Source of the DNA: Panax quinquefolius
Lineage: Eukaryota; Streptophyta; Magnoliopsida; Apiales; Araliaceae
Direction: 5' to 3'
Assembly: GCA_020205615.1 (NCBI GenBank)
Contig: CM035166.1
Span: 92,172,706 to 92,236,705, forward strand
Length of the DNA stretch: 64,000 nt
Part shown: positions 11,261 through 23,540 of the stretch, one piece after another
Position numbering within the stretch: position 1 is the stretch's first letter
How the letters are laid out: the number at the start of each line of letters is the position of its first letter
Notes under the pieces: model-generated
What the model saw: the letters and a program-made list of their open reading frames with translations, nothing else
What the model was told of the DNA's origin: nothing
Databases searched by the model: none
Translations under genes and position numbers: made by a program

Positions 11261-11799
11261 ATGTGGATTATTTATTGTCGAGTCTCAAATATAAAAGTGA
11301 TGAAAAACCTTTTAAATCATAAAAGATAGTAGATTTTATTTTCTACTTGACTTTTTTAATGGATCGCTTGTTCACCGCAGCTTAAACTTGATGTTTATTA
11401 TATTTTATCGCTTAACATCGTTGGAGACTAATGATAATTTATTCTCGCATTATCTTAGTCATAATATTTCTTCGGGCTAGTTGAGCTCACCCTTTCTTTC
11501 ACCGTTCTCTTCGTGAAATGAGAATATAGTTGGGACGAGCCTGGAAACTGAGTGATGGTCCAGAGGATAGCATTAGTAGTCCCTCACTATTCTCGTGAAA
11601 TAGTGTGATAATAATTGTAATGAGGACTCCTTTTGAGTTTGTATAATCTCTAGTAGACAATATTTGTATTTCAAACTCACAGCTTATGTTTTGTCGTATT
11701 GTATACCTATAAAGATATTAGTAAGTTGTATTTGAATTCGCACTATGTATCCGGCACCCAAGATGGGTGATGTATACCTAATTTTGGGGCGCCACAACT

Positions 11800-11811
11800 T
11801 GGTATCAAAGC
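11800..11811 (+). promoter_or_regulatory. Primer-binding site of element A
   Basis: TGGTATCAAAGC starts 3 bp after the LTR end. It matches 11 of 12 bases of the TGGTATCAGAGC site complementary to the 3' end of initiator Met-tRNA, which is the usual primer of plant gypsy elements. Confidence 0.85.
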
Positions 11812-11983
11812 TTAGGATATGATCCTCGCTAAGATGTGAGACTAGAACTAGAGGGGAGAGAGACGGGAATTCCTTCGCTAGTATGACCTACCTAAATTTA
11901 TTTTGTATTTAAATTGGTTGGTCGAGTTTAGAGATATTATGTTATATGTCAATTAACCTTTGTTTTGTGGCAAGATCTCAAAA

Positions 11984-13080
11984 ATGACATCCGAAAATGT
12001 TGAGAATAAGAATGGAGCACAAGAGACCGCTGAGTCTCCACATATCAATAATCGTGAGAATGTGCATCGTGAAGGCGATAATCCTCATGCAAACAACAAC
12101 ACCGACCAAATGATGAATGATGGATTGTTCAGAGGCTTTATGCAATTCATGCAACATCAAAGAGAGCGCCTCCTCGCCCAAAATGTAGGTGGAAACACCG
12201 AAAACTCTCTGACGGCCACCGCTAAATGCTTCAAGGAGCCGACCACCGAGTTTATCGGAGAGCCAAAACCACTTAAGGCGGAAGCATGGATAAAGCAGAT
12301 CACCAAGATATTTGATGTCTCGGGATGCTCCGAGGAGCAAAAGGTTCCTTTCGCCACCTTTTATGTTGCGCGAGAGGCAGACATCGGTGGGAATCAGAAA
12401 CGACTCAACTCGACGCACTCAGATGTCTTGGGAGAAGTTCCAAGAGCTATTCAACGACAAGTACTTTCCCGAAAGTATTCATCACATGAAAGGAGGTGGA
12501 GTTTATCAAATCGAGCAAAACAATACGACCGTGTCGCAATACGAGGCTAAATTTATGAGTTATCCCGGCCAGATCCCATTTGGTGGATAATGAGAGAGAG
12601 AATGACGCTAATGTTTTTAAGAGGTTTGAAACCGAGATACGCCAACATCTTATTTCTCATAAACCGTGTTTGTATTCGATGTTGTAAATAGGGCTCAATA
12701 TTGGAGCGCCATAACGAGTCAACGCAACCAAAAGAGAAGCAAAATTTAAGAAATGATGATAATACCAAAGGGGATCACCATCGGGCTATGACAACAAACG
12801 TGGAGGGAATCAACATGCCGTAAATGGTAACCACTTCTGGGGTAATCATGGCCAAAACAATAAGAATGGACATTTCAAGAAAGGAGATTCAACAATGATG
12901 GAAAGACGCCAAGACCAAAGACCACTTGTTAAGGAAGGAGAAAGACCACCTATCATATGCTTCAAATGCGAGGGGAGGACACATCACCCAAATTATGCAC
13001 GATGCCATCCAAAGCATGTTATAATTGTGGAAGAGAAGGTCACTTAGCCCGATTTTGTCGCTTCACCAAAGACAAGTTCA
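11984..13080 (+). pseudogene. Element A gag, frameshifted
   Basis: The ATG at 11984 opens MTSENVENKNGAQETAESPH and continues through GLFRGFMQFMQHQRE. It then reads the retrotransposon gag core (PKPLKAEAWIKQITKIFDV, ATFYVAREAD) until the frame is lost near 12385. Downstream, in other frames, lie NDKYFPESIHHMK and two zinc knuckles of the CCHC type (CFKC...C and CYNCGREGHLARFC, about 12958-13060). Those bind genomic RNA in related elements. A spaced acceptor-like TTTTGTGGCAAG ends 10 bp before the ATG. Several frameshifts make it non-functional as written. Many of them coincide with CAG/CTG positions where copies disagree, so some may be sequence errors. Confidence 0.85.
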
Positions 13081-13139
13081 ATTAGGATGGAGGCACCAAA
13101 GGTCATCCCGTAAAAGTCAAAGCCAGAAGGTAAAGGGAG

Positions 13140-16100
13140 AGCGCTTTGTTGTGACCTCCCGTAAAGCAAGGAACCCGAATGAGGTCATCACGGTAAGCTT
13201 ATCATAAACTCTAAATAAAGTCTATACTTTATTTGATACCGGCCTCTACCCATTCTTTTATTTCTCCTACTTGCATACCAACGATTAAATTTGACTCGAG
13301 AAATTAGACTTTGACTTATCTGTGGAAACTCCGCTGGGAGAAACCTTCATTACATCCACTATTATAAGTCTTGTTTGGTTCAAATTGGTACCCACACATT
13401 ACCCGTCGATCTTATTTCATTAAAAATACTTGCATTTGATGTAATTCTAGGGATTGATCGTTAACTACTCATCATGCAAAAATTGATTATTTTCGTAAGG
13501 TTGTTAGCTTTCATATTCCTAATCAACCTATTATGCTAATTCAAGCAACCAAACCATTAAAATCAATCACCGCTATCTCAAGCCATAAAGCTATTCGCTT
13601 ATTGAAAAACTGATGTCAAGCTTTCTTAGCTCATGTCACGATCTAAACAAAAATACGCCGCTTTTGAATAATATTTCTATTGTTAATGAATTTCCGACGA
13701 TTCTCAAGAACTTCCTCGCCTACCCCCAGAGCGCGTGAAATTGAATTTTGTATCGACCTTGAACCCCAGACAAAACCCATTTCCAAAGCCCCATATCGAA
13801 TGGCTCCTATCAAACTTCGTGAGTTAAAGACTCAACCGCAGGAATTGTTAGACATCGGCTTTATTCGCCCTAGTACTTCTCCTCGGGGTGCTCCTGCTCT
13901 ATTCGTGAAGAAGAAAGATGGGAGTATGCGACTTTGATTGATTATCTGGAGTCAATCATGTCACCATCAAAATAGGTACCCATTGCCACGTATTGATGAC
14001 CTGTTTCGACCAACAGCAAGGAGCCAAATTCTTTTCAAAGATCGATCTTCGCTCCTGATATCACCAATCAAGATTAGAACCGATGACATTCCAAAGACGG
14101 CTTTCGTAACTCCCCAGAGACGGCATTATGAATTCCTAGTCATGTCCTTTGATCGACTAATGCTCCCGCCGCCTTCATGGATATGATGAACCGAGTATTC
14201 AAGGAATATTTGATCACTTTGTGGTCGCTTTTATCGATGACATCCTCATATATTCCAAAACCCGTGAAGATCATGAGCAACACTTGAGGTCGATACTCCA
14301 AAAGCTTCGTGAATATAAGCTTTATGCCAAGTCAAGAAATGCGAGTTCGCTTTGGAAGTAGCATTCCTTGGGCACGTGGTATCAAGTCATGGAATATCCG
14401 CTGACCCAAAGAAAGATCAAGCTATTCAAAGTCGGGAGCAACCTAAATCAAATGATCAAGTACGAGCTTTCTGCTTAGTCGGTTATTATCGAGATTCGTA
14501 GGCGGGTTTTCTCGAATCGCTACTCCACTAACTCACCGACTTTAAAGATACAAAGTTCTATTGAGCGAGGAATGTGAGAAGAGTTTTCAAGAACTCAAGA
14601 GGAGACTCATTTCAAAGACTGCTCGACAATACCATCCGTTCTCGAGGGATTTGTCATCTACAAAGGATGCTTCGCAAAGGGTTAGGATGTGTTCTCATGC
14701 AACATGGGAAAGTCATAGCCTATGCCTCACGACAACTCAAAGAATATGAGAGGAATTATCCTACTCATGATCTAGAGTCATAAACCGTTGTCTTCGCACT
14801 AAAGATTTGGAGGCATTACTTGATGGGGAGAAAGTGGAGATCTTTACTTGATCATAAAAGCCTCAAATATTTCTTCACTCAAAAGGAACTCAACATGCGA
14901 CAACGACGCTGGCTTTGAACTGCTGAAAGATTATGATCATACCATCCAATACCATCCTCGAAAAGTTTACGTGGTAGCCGACGATTGATCGAGTAAGATC
15001 ATATCATATGCGCACGAAAGTAATATTGTCAACGCAAAGGCCCATTTTGTATGACTTGCAAAGGATGGAGATAGAGATAAAGACTCTGTGGACCCATGTG
15101 ATGATGGCAAATATACGAGTAGAACCGACTTTTAATTGATAAAATTAAAGTCGCTTGCTACGCATCCGGAGCCGATGCGTATGAGGAAGAAAGTGCAAGA
15201 AGGTGCGATGCCAAGCAAGAATCGATGAAGAAGGAATACTTCGAGTCAACTCCGCACTTTGTGTTCCTAACGACCCCGATTTAAAGTATAAAATCATGAT
15301 GGAGGCGCAAACACACCGCTTTGCAATCCATCTCGGGAGTACCAAAATGTATCATGATCTTCGATATACATTTTGGTGGGGCAATATGAAGAGAGAGATA
15401 GCTGCTTATCTCAAGGTGTCTAACGTGTCAACGAGTCAAGGCGAGCATCAAGTACCAAAAGGTCCATCAAACCACTTGAAATTCCGTAATGGAAGTGGGA
15501 GCACATTACCATGGATTTCACATCGGGTCTTCCCAAAGTTTCTCAAGGCATAGATGCGATTTGGGTCATTGTTGATAGATCGACTAAGTCCGCTTTCATT
15601 TCTTACCGATACGAGAAACTTATACACTTGAACGCCTTGCTCAGATGTACATAAACGAGGTTGTAAGATTGCATGGTATGCCAAAGATCCATAGTTTCGA
15701 TCGAGACCCAAGATTCACTTCACGATTTTGGGTTAGTTTGCAAAAAGCTATGGGCACAGATTTACGATTTAGCTTCTCAAGATATCATCCTCGCATCTGA
15801 CCGGACAAATGAGAGGACTATTCAAACTCTCAAGATCTATTAAGACTCGTGGTCCTCGATTTCAAGGGAAGTTGGGACAAGTTCTACCATCGGTGGAGTT
15901 TTCCTACAACAACAGCTTATCAAGCAAGTATCGCAATGGCTCCATTCAAGCGCCAGATGGAAGAAAGTGTCGTTTCTCAAAGATGTCGGGATGAGGTGGG
16001 TGAAGCAACGTTGTTGGGACCGAGTTGGTACGTATGACTACGGAAAAGATTCAAACGATCCGAAGAACGATAAAAACCCTCACAAGATCGACAAAAGAGT

Positions 16101-16562
16101 TATGCCGATCTTCATCGAAAGGACGGGAATTCGATATAGAGATCATGTGTTGTTACGTGTCGCTCCATGGAAAGGAGTTACGAGATTTGGAAAGAGAGGA
16201 AAGCTCAATCCTCGATTCATCTACCATTTTTAATCCTCGATCGAGTAGGAACCGTGGCCTATAGACTCGCTTTTACCGCCAAGTATGTCTCGTGTTCATA
16301 ACGCTTTTCACATATCCATGTTACGTAAATATGTGGAAGACCCAACCACATTATCGAAGTTAGAACCGATGAAATAGCGGAAGATTTGACGTATTTAGAG
16401 GTTCCTGCTCAAATCTTGATAAGAAGGAACATATTCTACGCCTCCAAGGTTATACCTCAAGTCAAAGTTTTGTGGAGAAACCACGATGTCGAGGAAACGA
16501 CTTGGGAGTTAGAATCAAATGAAATCAAGGTATCCTTACCTCTTCGATATACCAGTAATGCA
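13140..16562 (+). pseudogene. Element A pol: protease, RT, RNase H, integrase, chromodomain; multiply frameshifted
   Basis: Domains in order, in changing frames: retropepsin about 13140-13480 (FDTG-like start near 13233, ILAFDVILGID near 13430); reverse transcriptase about 13730-14540 ([19 protein letters not shown] near 14230); RNase H about 14560-14990 ([20 protein letters not shown]); integrase about 15200-16250 (zinc-binding H/C cluster near 15320, core [11 protein letters not shown] and SDRDPRFTS remnants near 15690-15730); chromodomain about 16430-16530 (VKVLWRNHDVEETTWELE). The RT active-site FIDD is present. At least ten frame changes and several stops interrupt it. A family relative at 35329-36309 is open across RT and RNase H. 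Confidence 0.88.
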
Positions 16563-16589
16563 CTTCTAATTTCGAGGGCAAAATTTCAT

Positions 16590-16601
16590 AAGAAGGGAGA
16601 T
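16590..16601 (+). promoter_or_regulatory. Polypurine tract of element A
   Basis: AAGAAGGGAGAT sits immediately before the 3' LTR start (TGTAAACCCC at 16602). In gypsy elements this purine run primes plus-strand DNA synthesis. The same tract precedes the 3' LTRs of A' and B. Confidence 0.8.
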
Positions 16602-19043
16602 TGTAAACCCCAACTTTTTGAATAAAGATGAATTTTCTATAAATATTATTTTTGAATATTATGGAGTGAAATTGATATAATGTTATAGTTGTGGGTAATA
16701 TTTATAAATTTTGCAAAGTACGCAAGTTGTTATATAATATTCGATTGGCTCTGGGAATATTCGCTTTAACAGGAATATTCGTACATAACGGCACAATCAT
16801 CAGTGGACCCCACAATGGAATTATTGTTTGATCGAGAAAACGACAAAAATACTTTTTTATGAAAATAACTACGAAGTTTTACCGTTAACTGCTGAAACAC
16901 CCTGTTAAAAGTAGTAAAGAATACGCTGTGGTCGCATAAGAGCATACTGTATTAATTATCGATGCTTACGTGATAAGTCACTCATTTTTGTTGGTATTAT
17001 TAATGTAATAATACGTAAAATCTTTTTATATAAAATGTAATACTTTTATAAAGTTATTCTATAAATAGAATATATTATATTCTATTATGCATAAGTTGCA
17101 TATGTTCTTCATAGTAGTTTTGCATAGTAAATCTTTTTATATAAAATGTAATACTTTTATAAAGTTATCTGCTTTATTAGACAATAATTAGAATATATTA
17201 TATTTTATTATGCATAGTATTTGCATAATAAGGTTCAAGATATAGGTTTGATAAAAAAATCTTTTATAAAGTTATTCGCTTTTATTAGATTATAAATAGA
17301 ATATATTATATTTTATTTAAAAGATTTTGCTTTTAAATATGGACCATCGATTAAAGTAAATCAATCTGACCGCTCATGAGTTAGTTAGTTACTATGCATT
17401 CCATTTTTCTATAAATAAAGCTCATTCCTTCATTATTTTCTTACTTAATTCAATCAAACTCTGTAGAGATAAACTATAGAGAGAAAGAAGAAAGTATTCT
17501 CGCTACTTCACTACTTATATATCCAAGACTTTCTTCTTAAGGTAGGGAATATTATTTGTTGTACTCGTAAGGGTGTTATTTCTTTTCAGATTCATGAAGA
17601 GAACTTATGTTATTCCATTCTTTATTATTCTCGTTGAATAACCTCAGATACGCTGACTACCCTATACTTGGTGACATTCTTCTATTATTCCGCTTTTATT
17701 ATTCTCGCTGAAATATCCCGTCACATGCTTTTACGCCTTAATTCCGATTCCGCCTTTTTATTATTCTCGTTGAATATCCTCGTCGCGCTTTTACGCCTTC
17801 GACGGGTTCCGCCTTTTTATTATTATTCTGCTGAATATCCTCGTCTGCTCGGCGCTTTACGCCGACCGATTCCGCTTATTATTATTCTCGTTGAATATCC
17901 TCGCCGCGCGTATTTTACATGGTGATTTCGTTGTTATTCCATTCTTTATTATTCTGTTGAACATCCTCGCTTGCATGCTTTTTCGAACCTCGTTCCGTTA
18001 TTTATTATTCTCGTTGAATAACCTCGCCTATGCTAAGTACCGCATGCACGGTGATTTCTTTTGTTATTCCATTCTTTATTATACTCAAATTGGTTAAAGT
18101 TTTGACTTTCTATACTCCATGAAATTAGTGGAATATCCTCGATATTCAAGGCGCTTCATCCAAAGATCTTTTCATGGAAATATTCTTCCGATCATTCTTG
18201 AATTTTACTCTACAAAAGCAAGATCATGTCGACAATTTGACGTTATTAGTTCTCGGATAAATTAATTCTTGAACTTGTTTTATCAATTCTTATATCATTG
18301 TCATCATCCTCATATTTATATTTTTTGAAAGTCATCTGTGGGCCAGTAGTGCATGGATGGACTTGGTATGATTACGACCGTGATTATTCTGCAAATCACG
18401 ACCGTAATGTTACAAATGATGTGGTAAAAGTCCTCATTGGCCCGTAGTGCATCGATGGACAGCTTGTTGGCATGATCATGACCATTAATGAATACACAAA
18501 TATTCTCGCCCCGTAGAAGTGTATGGATAATTGTGGTCGTGATACTAAAGAATATCCTCGTCAGTAGTGTGTGGGTGATTCGATGATGTGGATTATTTAT
18601 TGTCGAGTCTCAAATGATAAAAAGATGAAAAACCTTTTTAATCATAAAAGATAGTAGATTTTATTTTCTACTCGACTTTTTAATGGATCGCTTGTTCACC
18701 GCAGCTTAAACTTGATGTTATTATATTTTATCGCTTAACATTGTTGGAAGACTAATGATAATTTATTCTCGCATTATCTTAGTCATAATATTTCTTATCG
18801 GGCTAGTTGAGCTCACCCTTTTTTTTCACCGTTCTTCTTCGTGAAATGAGAATATAGATGACGAAGCCGGAAACGGAGTGATGGTCCAAAGGATAGATTA
18901 TAGTCCTCACTATTAGATAGTGTGATAATAGTCCCTCACTATTCTCTGAAATAGTGTGATAATAATTGTAATAACGAGGACTCTTTTAAGTTGTTTGAAT
19001 ATATCTCTCTAAGATAGATATATATTTGTATTCAAACAAAAGT
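16602..19043 (+). repeat. 3' LTR of element A, truncated at its right end
   Basis: Aligns with 9286-11796 from TGTAAACCCCAAC to about TTGTATTCAAAC (19043). The last ~110 bp of the 5' LTR, including the TATACCTAATTTTGGGGCGCCACA end, are missing. A small internal tandem duplication (TAGTCC..TCACTATT..ATAGTGTGATAA, 18900-18965) is unique to this copy. The sequence runs straight into hAT coding DNA at about 19125. Confidence 0.85.
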
Positions 19044-19127
19044 TCTACAATCTTGCATTCTCCTATTTGAATCATATATATAACCAATCATAAAATGAAT
19101 TTTATTTATTTTCGTTTGCAACTAAGT

Positions 19128-20028
19128 GAATCCGGTTTATGCAAATCAAATTTATTATATGGCATACACATCTAACATGAAAAAAATACACCATTTACTA
19201 CGGTGTTTTAAATCATTTTTAATATATTAATAGAACTAGTATTATTTGTTGCATTATCTAAACTAATACTCATTATTTTATCTTTAATTTTGAAAGTAGG
19301 GATTATGGACATAATTTGAGCATATATTGAGTGACCATTATGTGGTAATTCAAAATATTCAAATCCTATAATTCTTTTTTGCATAAACATATCAAAATCT
19401 ATCCAATAAGCTGTAATACAAATATAGCTAATTCCAGGTTGATGATTAGCGGACCAAGTATCACTAGTTAAACAAATTTTCCATCAAAATTATCAAAATA
19501 TTCAATTAATTCATTTTTAGCTTTATTATTTAATTTAATTGCATCACGTTTAGTAGTCATTCTACTTACTTGTTTATATTTTGGTTGCAATGCGCCTTGA
19601 ATGTAGTCGGTACAACGCGCATCATCAAAATAATTGAATGGAAGCTCCTTCTCGATCACCAACTTAGCTTGTCACTCCTTTTGTAATATTTGATCGTAAC
19701 TCCAACTGTGACCAGAATGATCAATTTGTGATTAAGATCTTTCATCAGTTATTTTATGCTTCTTCAAACACGACTCAAAGTGACGGAGTAATGTGTTATT
19801 TCCTTTAACCTCGAAGAAGTTGTTACATATTTTGCATTGGGCTTTTTTAACACCTTCTGCAATCCACACTTCGATGAAATGATCCCAAATAGCCGCTATA
19901 CGTTTGGTTTGCTCGCCGGTAGGACGTGGAAATATTGTACTCGAACCCGGAATGACATTTTCGGGCATAATGATATTTGGATCATTTTGAATAAATGATG
20001 ACACTTGTGGAATGTTGGAAGAATCCAT
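19128..20028 (-). pseudogene. hAT transposase, N-terminal part with BED zinc finger, broken
   Basis: Starts at an ATG (20028) with MDSSNIPQVSSFIQND. A BED zinc finger follows at about residues 40-95 (IWDHFIEVWI, then CKIC and HFESCLKKH), a DNA-binding domain usual at the N-terminus of hAT transposases. In-frame stops follow near 19734 and 19680. The family sequence then continues as ELPFNYFDDARCTDYIQGAL, TSDTWSANHQPG-like residues, ISLDNATNN, and finally FHVRCVCHIINLIC at about 19130-19165, the conserved RC.HI.NL. block before the catalytic middle. The rest is absent. It is on the same strand as the C-terminal fragment at 5711-6466 and reads towards it. Confidence 0.9.
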
Positions 20029-20929
20029 TGTAATAATATAAATGTACTAATAAAATAAATATTATGATTTATATGTATAATAAATTATAAATATATATTA
20101 AATAAAATTAATTATAAAAATTATAACAATATACAAATTTAGAATTTGAGCTTGCAGTATGATGTTATTGTTATATCAGAGAATAGAGAGAGAAAGATGT
20201 GAGGAGTTGTAATTTTTGTGGAGTAAATTATATGATTTTTATAGTGAAAAAAATAACCGTTAGTAAAATTATAGCTGTTAAAATAATACGATTGGTACAT
20301 GAAAATTTATTTAATTTTTGAAATCCAAATTCTGATGAAATTTTCATAGATGTGATGGATTGATAGATGGATGAGAAGGTGTGTCAGCTTTTTTTTTTTC
20401 GTTGGTCATTGCTAAATTGTCAATATACATAGCAAATATGTGAACTTGATGGCTTGATGCCTTGGACAGTGAGCTATTTTATTTATAATATATATATATA
20501 TATATATATATAAATTATATATAATAGCATGCATTGATGGCTTGATGGCTTGATGCCTTGGACAGTGAGCTAGAGTCAAATAACTTATTTTTGGATGTTT
20601 GCACATTTTAAAGTTTAAACCTTGAGTACTTGTGTCTTTTGCTTCTTTTTTTATATATAACTGTTATCCTAATCGGTCTGGATGTTTGCACAGTGTTAGG
20701 CGTGATAATAAACACCATTTGTGCCATTTGTTATTTCATGATCAATTGATCAGTTTGGCCTTGATGTTTGCACAATGTTAGGCGTTAAAGGCTGGCCTGG
20801 TGGCTGGTGGTGTTGAGTATTAAATTTGGGTTTGCTCACTTTTTTTTCAATGGTCTTTTTGGGTTGGGTTTGGAAGACTACATTTTAATTGGACAACAAC
20901 TAATAAGCCAGCCAGCGAGCCGAGCCTTT
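20029..20929. other. AT-rich upstream region of the hAT fragment
   Basis: No gene. Contains a direct repeat of about 28 bp (CTTGATGCCTTGGACAGTGA near 20452 and 20551) flanking an AT microsatellite (20488-20514). It also has three copies of GGATGTTTGCACA or TTGATGTTTGCACA (near 20593, 20681 and 20762), two of which continue into GTTAGGCGT. This is likely the untranslated 5' part of the hAT element. Confidence 0.5.
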
Positions 20930-21030
20930 TTAATCGGACGAGATCGAGCCCAGTAGGACTTAGTCCACGAACTCGGTCTCAAGTCGGGCTTTGGACTAGG
21001 CCGGTCCAGGCCAGATTTTTGTGCTCAAAT
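20930..21030. repeat. GGCC/GAGCC-rich block, hAT-like subterminal sequence
   Basis: Repeated GAGCC, CGGGC and GGCCGGTCCAGGCCAG words precede the insertion site of element A'. They resemble the 1-110 block. Its continuation after A' resumes at 41071 (GGCGCCC...). Confidence 0.4.
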
Positions 21031-23536
21031 TGTGACGCCCCCAAAATTAGGTATACATCACCCATCCTGAGTCGCCAGATACATGGTACAGAATTCAAAT
21101 ACAACTTAATAATACAACTGTCGTGTACAATACGACAAAACATAAACTCGTGAGTTTGAATACAAATATTGTCTACTTAGAGAGTATACAAACTCAAAAG
21201 GAGTCCTCATTACAATTATTATCACAAGATTTCACGTAATAGTGAGGACTACTAATGCACCATCTAGGACCATCACTCGCTCCCCGACTCTAGCTCCAAA
21301 TATATTCTCATTTCCTGAAGAGAACAGTGAAAGAAAGGGTGAGCTCAACTAGCCCAGTAAGAAATATTATGACTAAGATAATGCAGAATAAATTATCATT
21401 AGCCTTAAACAGTGTTAAACTGATACAATATAACAAACATCAAGTTTAACTGCAACGGAACAAGCAATCCATTAAAAGAGTCAAGTAGAGAATAAAATCT
21501 ACTATCTTTTATGATTTAAAAAGTTTTTCATCACTTTTATCGCTGGGACTCAGCTTAATAAATAATCCACATCATCGAATCACCCCTGCACTACGGCCAA
21601 GGATATTCTTTAGTATCACGACCACAATTATCCATGCACTACGGGCCAAGAATATTTGTGTATTCATTAATGGTCATGATCATGCCAACAACTGTCCATC
21701 AATGCACTACGGGCCAATGAGGACTTTTACCACATCATTTATAACATTACTGGCCATGATTACAATCAATAATCTCTCGTCATAATCATACCAAGTCCAT
21801 CTATGCACTACAGGCCACAGATGACTTTAAAAAATATAAACATGAGGATGATGACAACGATATAAGAATTCAATAAAACAAGTTCAAGAATTAAGTTATT
21901 CAGGAACTAATAACGTACAAATTGTCAACATCATACTTCTTTGTAGAGTAAAATTCAAGAATGCTCAGAAGAATATGTCCATGAAAAAAAACTGGATGAA
22001 GCGCAAATATCAAAGATATTCCACTAATTTCATGGAGTATAGAAGTCAAAACTTTAACCAACTGAGTATAATAAAGAATGGAATAATAAAAGAAATCACC
22101 ACGCATGCGGTACTTCGAATAAACAAAAGTTATTCCAACGTAATAATAATAACGGAACCGTGTCAAAAAATTAAGCACCGACGTGATGTTCCAATGTAAT
22201 AATAAAGAATAAATAACAACAGAAATCACCATGCATGCGATTGCCTTGAGACAAAGTTATTCTAACGTAATAATAAATAATCGAACCGTGTCGCATAATA
22301 CGCGACCGATGTGATGTTCCAACAGTAATAGTAAAGATGGAACCAGTCCCATAAAATGCATGAATGTGATATTCCAATGAATAATAAAGATTTTAACCAG
22401 TGTCAAGCGTAAAATGCATGCATGTGATATTCCAATGTAATAATAAAGAATAGAATAATAGGAGAATTTCACCAAGTATAGTAAGTCCACACGTATACAA
22501 AGTTATTCCAATGTAATAATAAAGAATGGAATAATGTAAGTTCTCTTCATGAATACAAAAGAAATAATACCCCTACGAGTGCAACAAATAATATTTCCTA
22601 CCTTAAGAAGAGTATCGATATATAAGTTGTGAAGTAGTAGAATACTTTCTTCTTTCTCTCTATAGTTTATCTCTCAGAGTTTCAAAGAATTCGTGAGAAA
22701 ATAATGAAGGAATGAGCTTCTATTTATAGAAAATGGATTGCATAGAAACTAACTCATGAATCAGTCCGATTGATTTACTTTAATCAGAGGGTCCATATTT
22801 AAAGCAAAATCTTTTAAATAAAATATAATATATTCTATTTATAATCTAATAAAATGAATAACTTTATATAAGATTTTACTATGCAAACACTATCGCAGTA
22901 CTATGCAAACACTATGCATATTAAAATATAATATATTCTAATTATTGTCTAATAAAAATGTATAGCTTTATAAAATTATTCTATTTTATATAAAAAGATT
23001 TTACTATGTAAAACACTATGCAGTATAATTATCGTTAACACTATGCATAATAGAATATAATATATTCTATTTATAGAATAACTTTATAAAAGTATTCTGC
23101 TTTATATAAAAAGATTTTCCGTATTATTACATTAATAATACCAACAAAACCGAAAGTGACTTATAACGTATGTATCAATAATTAATATCGTAAGTGCTAC
23201 TTATGCGACCACGCCAGACATCAGTATTTTTAACACCGGTGTTTTAACAGCTTAACAAAGAAAACTTCCGTCGTTATTTTCATAAAGTATTTTTGTCATT
23301 TTCTTAATCCGGCAATAATTCCGTTGTAGGGTCCACCAATGATTGTCTTGGTTGTATTTAATATTCCCCGTTAAAACGAATATTTCCCGACCAATCGAAT
23401 ATTATATAACAACTTGCAGATTTTGCAAAATTTATAAATATTACCCACAACTATAACATTATATCAATTTCACTCCATAATATTCAAAATAATATTTATA
23501 GAAAATTCATCTTTATTCAAAAAGTTGGGTTTTTCA
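21031..23536 (-). repeat. 3' LTR of element A' (2506 bp)
   Basis: Inverted copy of the A-family LTR, TG..CA bounded (TGAAAAACCC on the minus strand at 23536). TATA near 22725, minus strand. It faces the truncated 3' LTR of element A across a 2-kb spacer, forming a long inverted repeat. Confidence 0.92.
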
Positions 23537-23540
23537 ATCT

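Larger units (their letters stand above)
9286..11796 (+). repeat. 5' LTR of element A (2511 bp)
   Basis: Begins TGTAAAACCCCAACTTTTTG and ends GGGGCGCCACA, just before the primer-binding site. Contents in order: A/T-rich U3, a TATA box (10126-10137), a donor-like AAG|GTAGGG (10255-10263), a ~57-bp tandem repeat array (10330-10720), several GGCCCGTAGTGCA hairpin units (11018-11250), and a conserved terminal 'ATGGGTGATGTATACCT' block. It aligns along most of its length with 16602-19043 and, inverted, with 21031-23536 and 38530-41065. Confidence 0.9.
9286..19043 (+). mobile_element. Ty3/gypsy chromovirus-type LTR retrotransposon, element A
   Basis: Two long direct repeats (9286-11796 and 16602-19043) bracket a primer-binding site, a broken gag-pol and a polypurine tract. 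The order protease, RT, RNase H, integrase, chromodomain is that of Ty3/gypsy (Metaviridae) elements; LTRs of about 2.5 kb with a Met-tRNA primer site resemble the Tekay/Del group. The left LTR begins TGTAAAACCCC. The five bases before it are GTTCA, but no matching duplication exists on the right because the right LTR is truncated. Confidence 0.9.
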
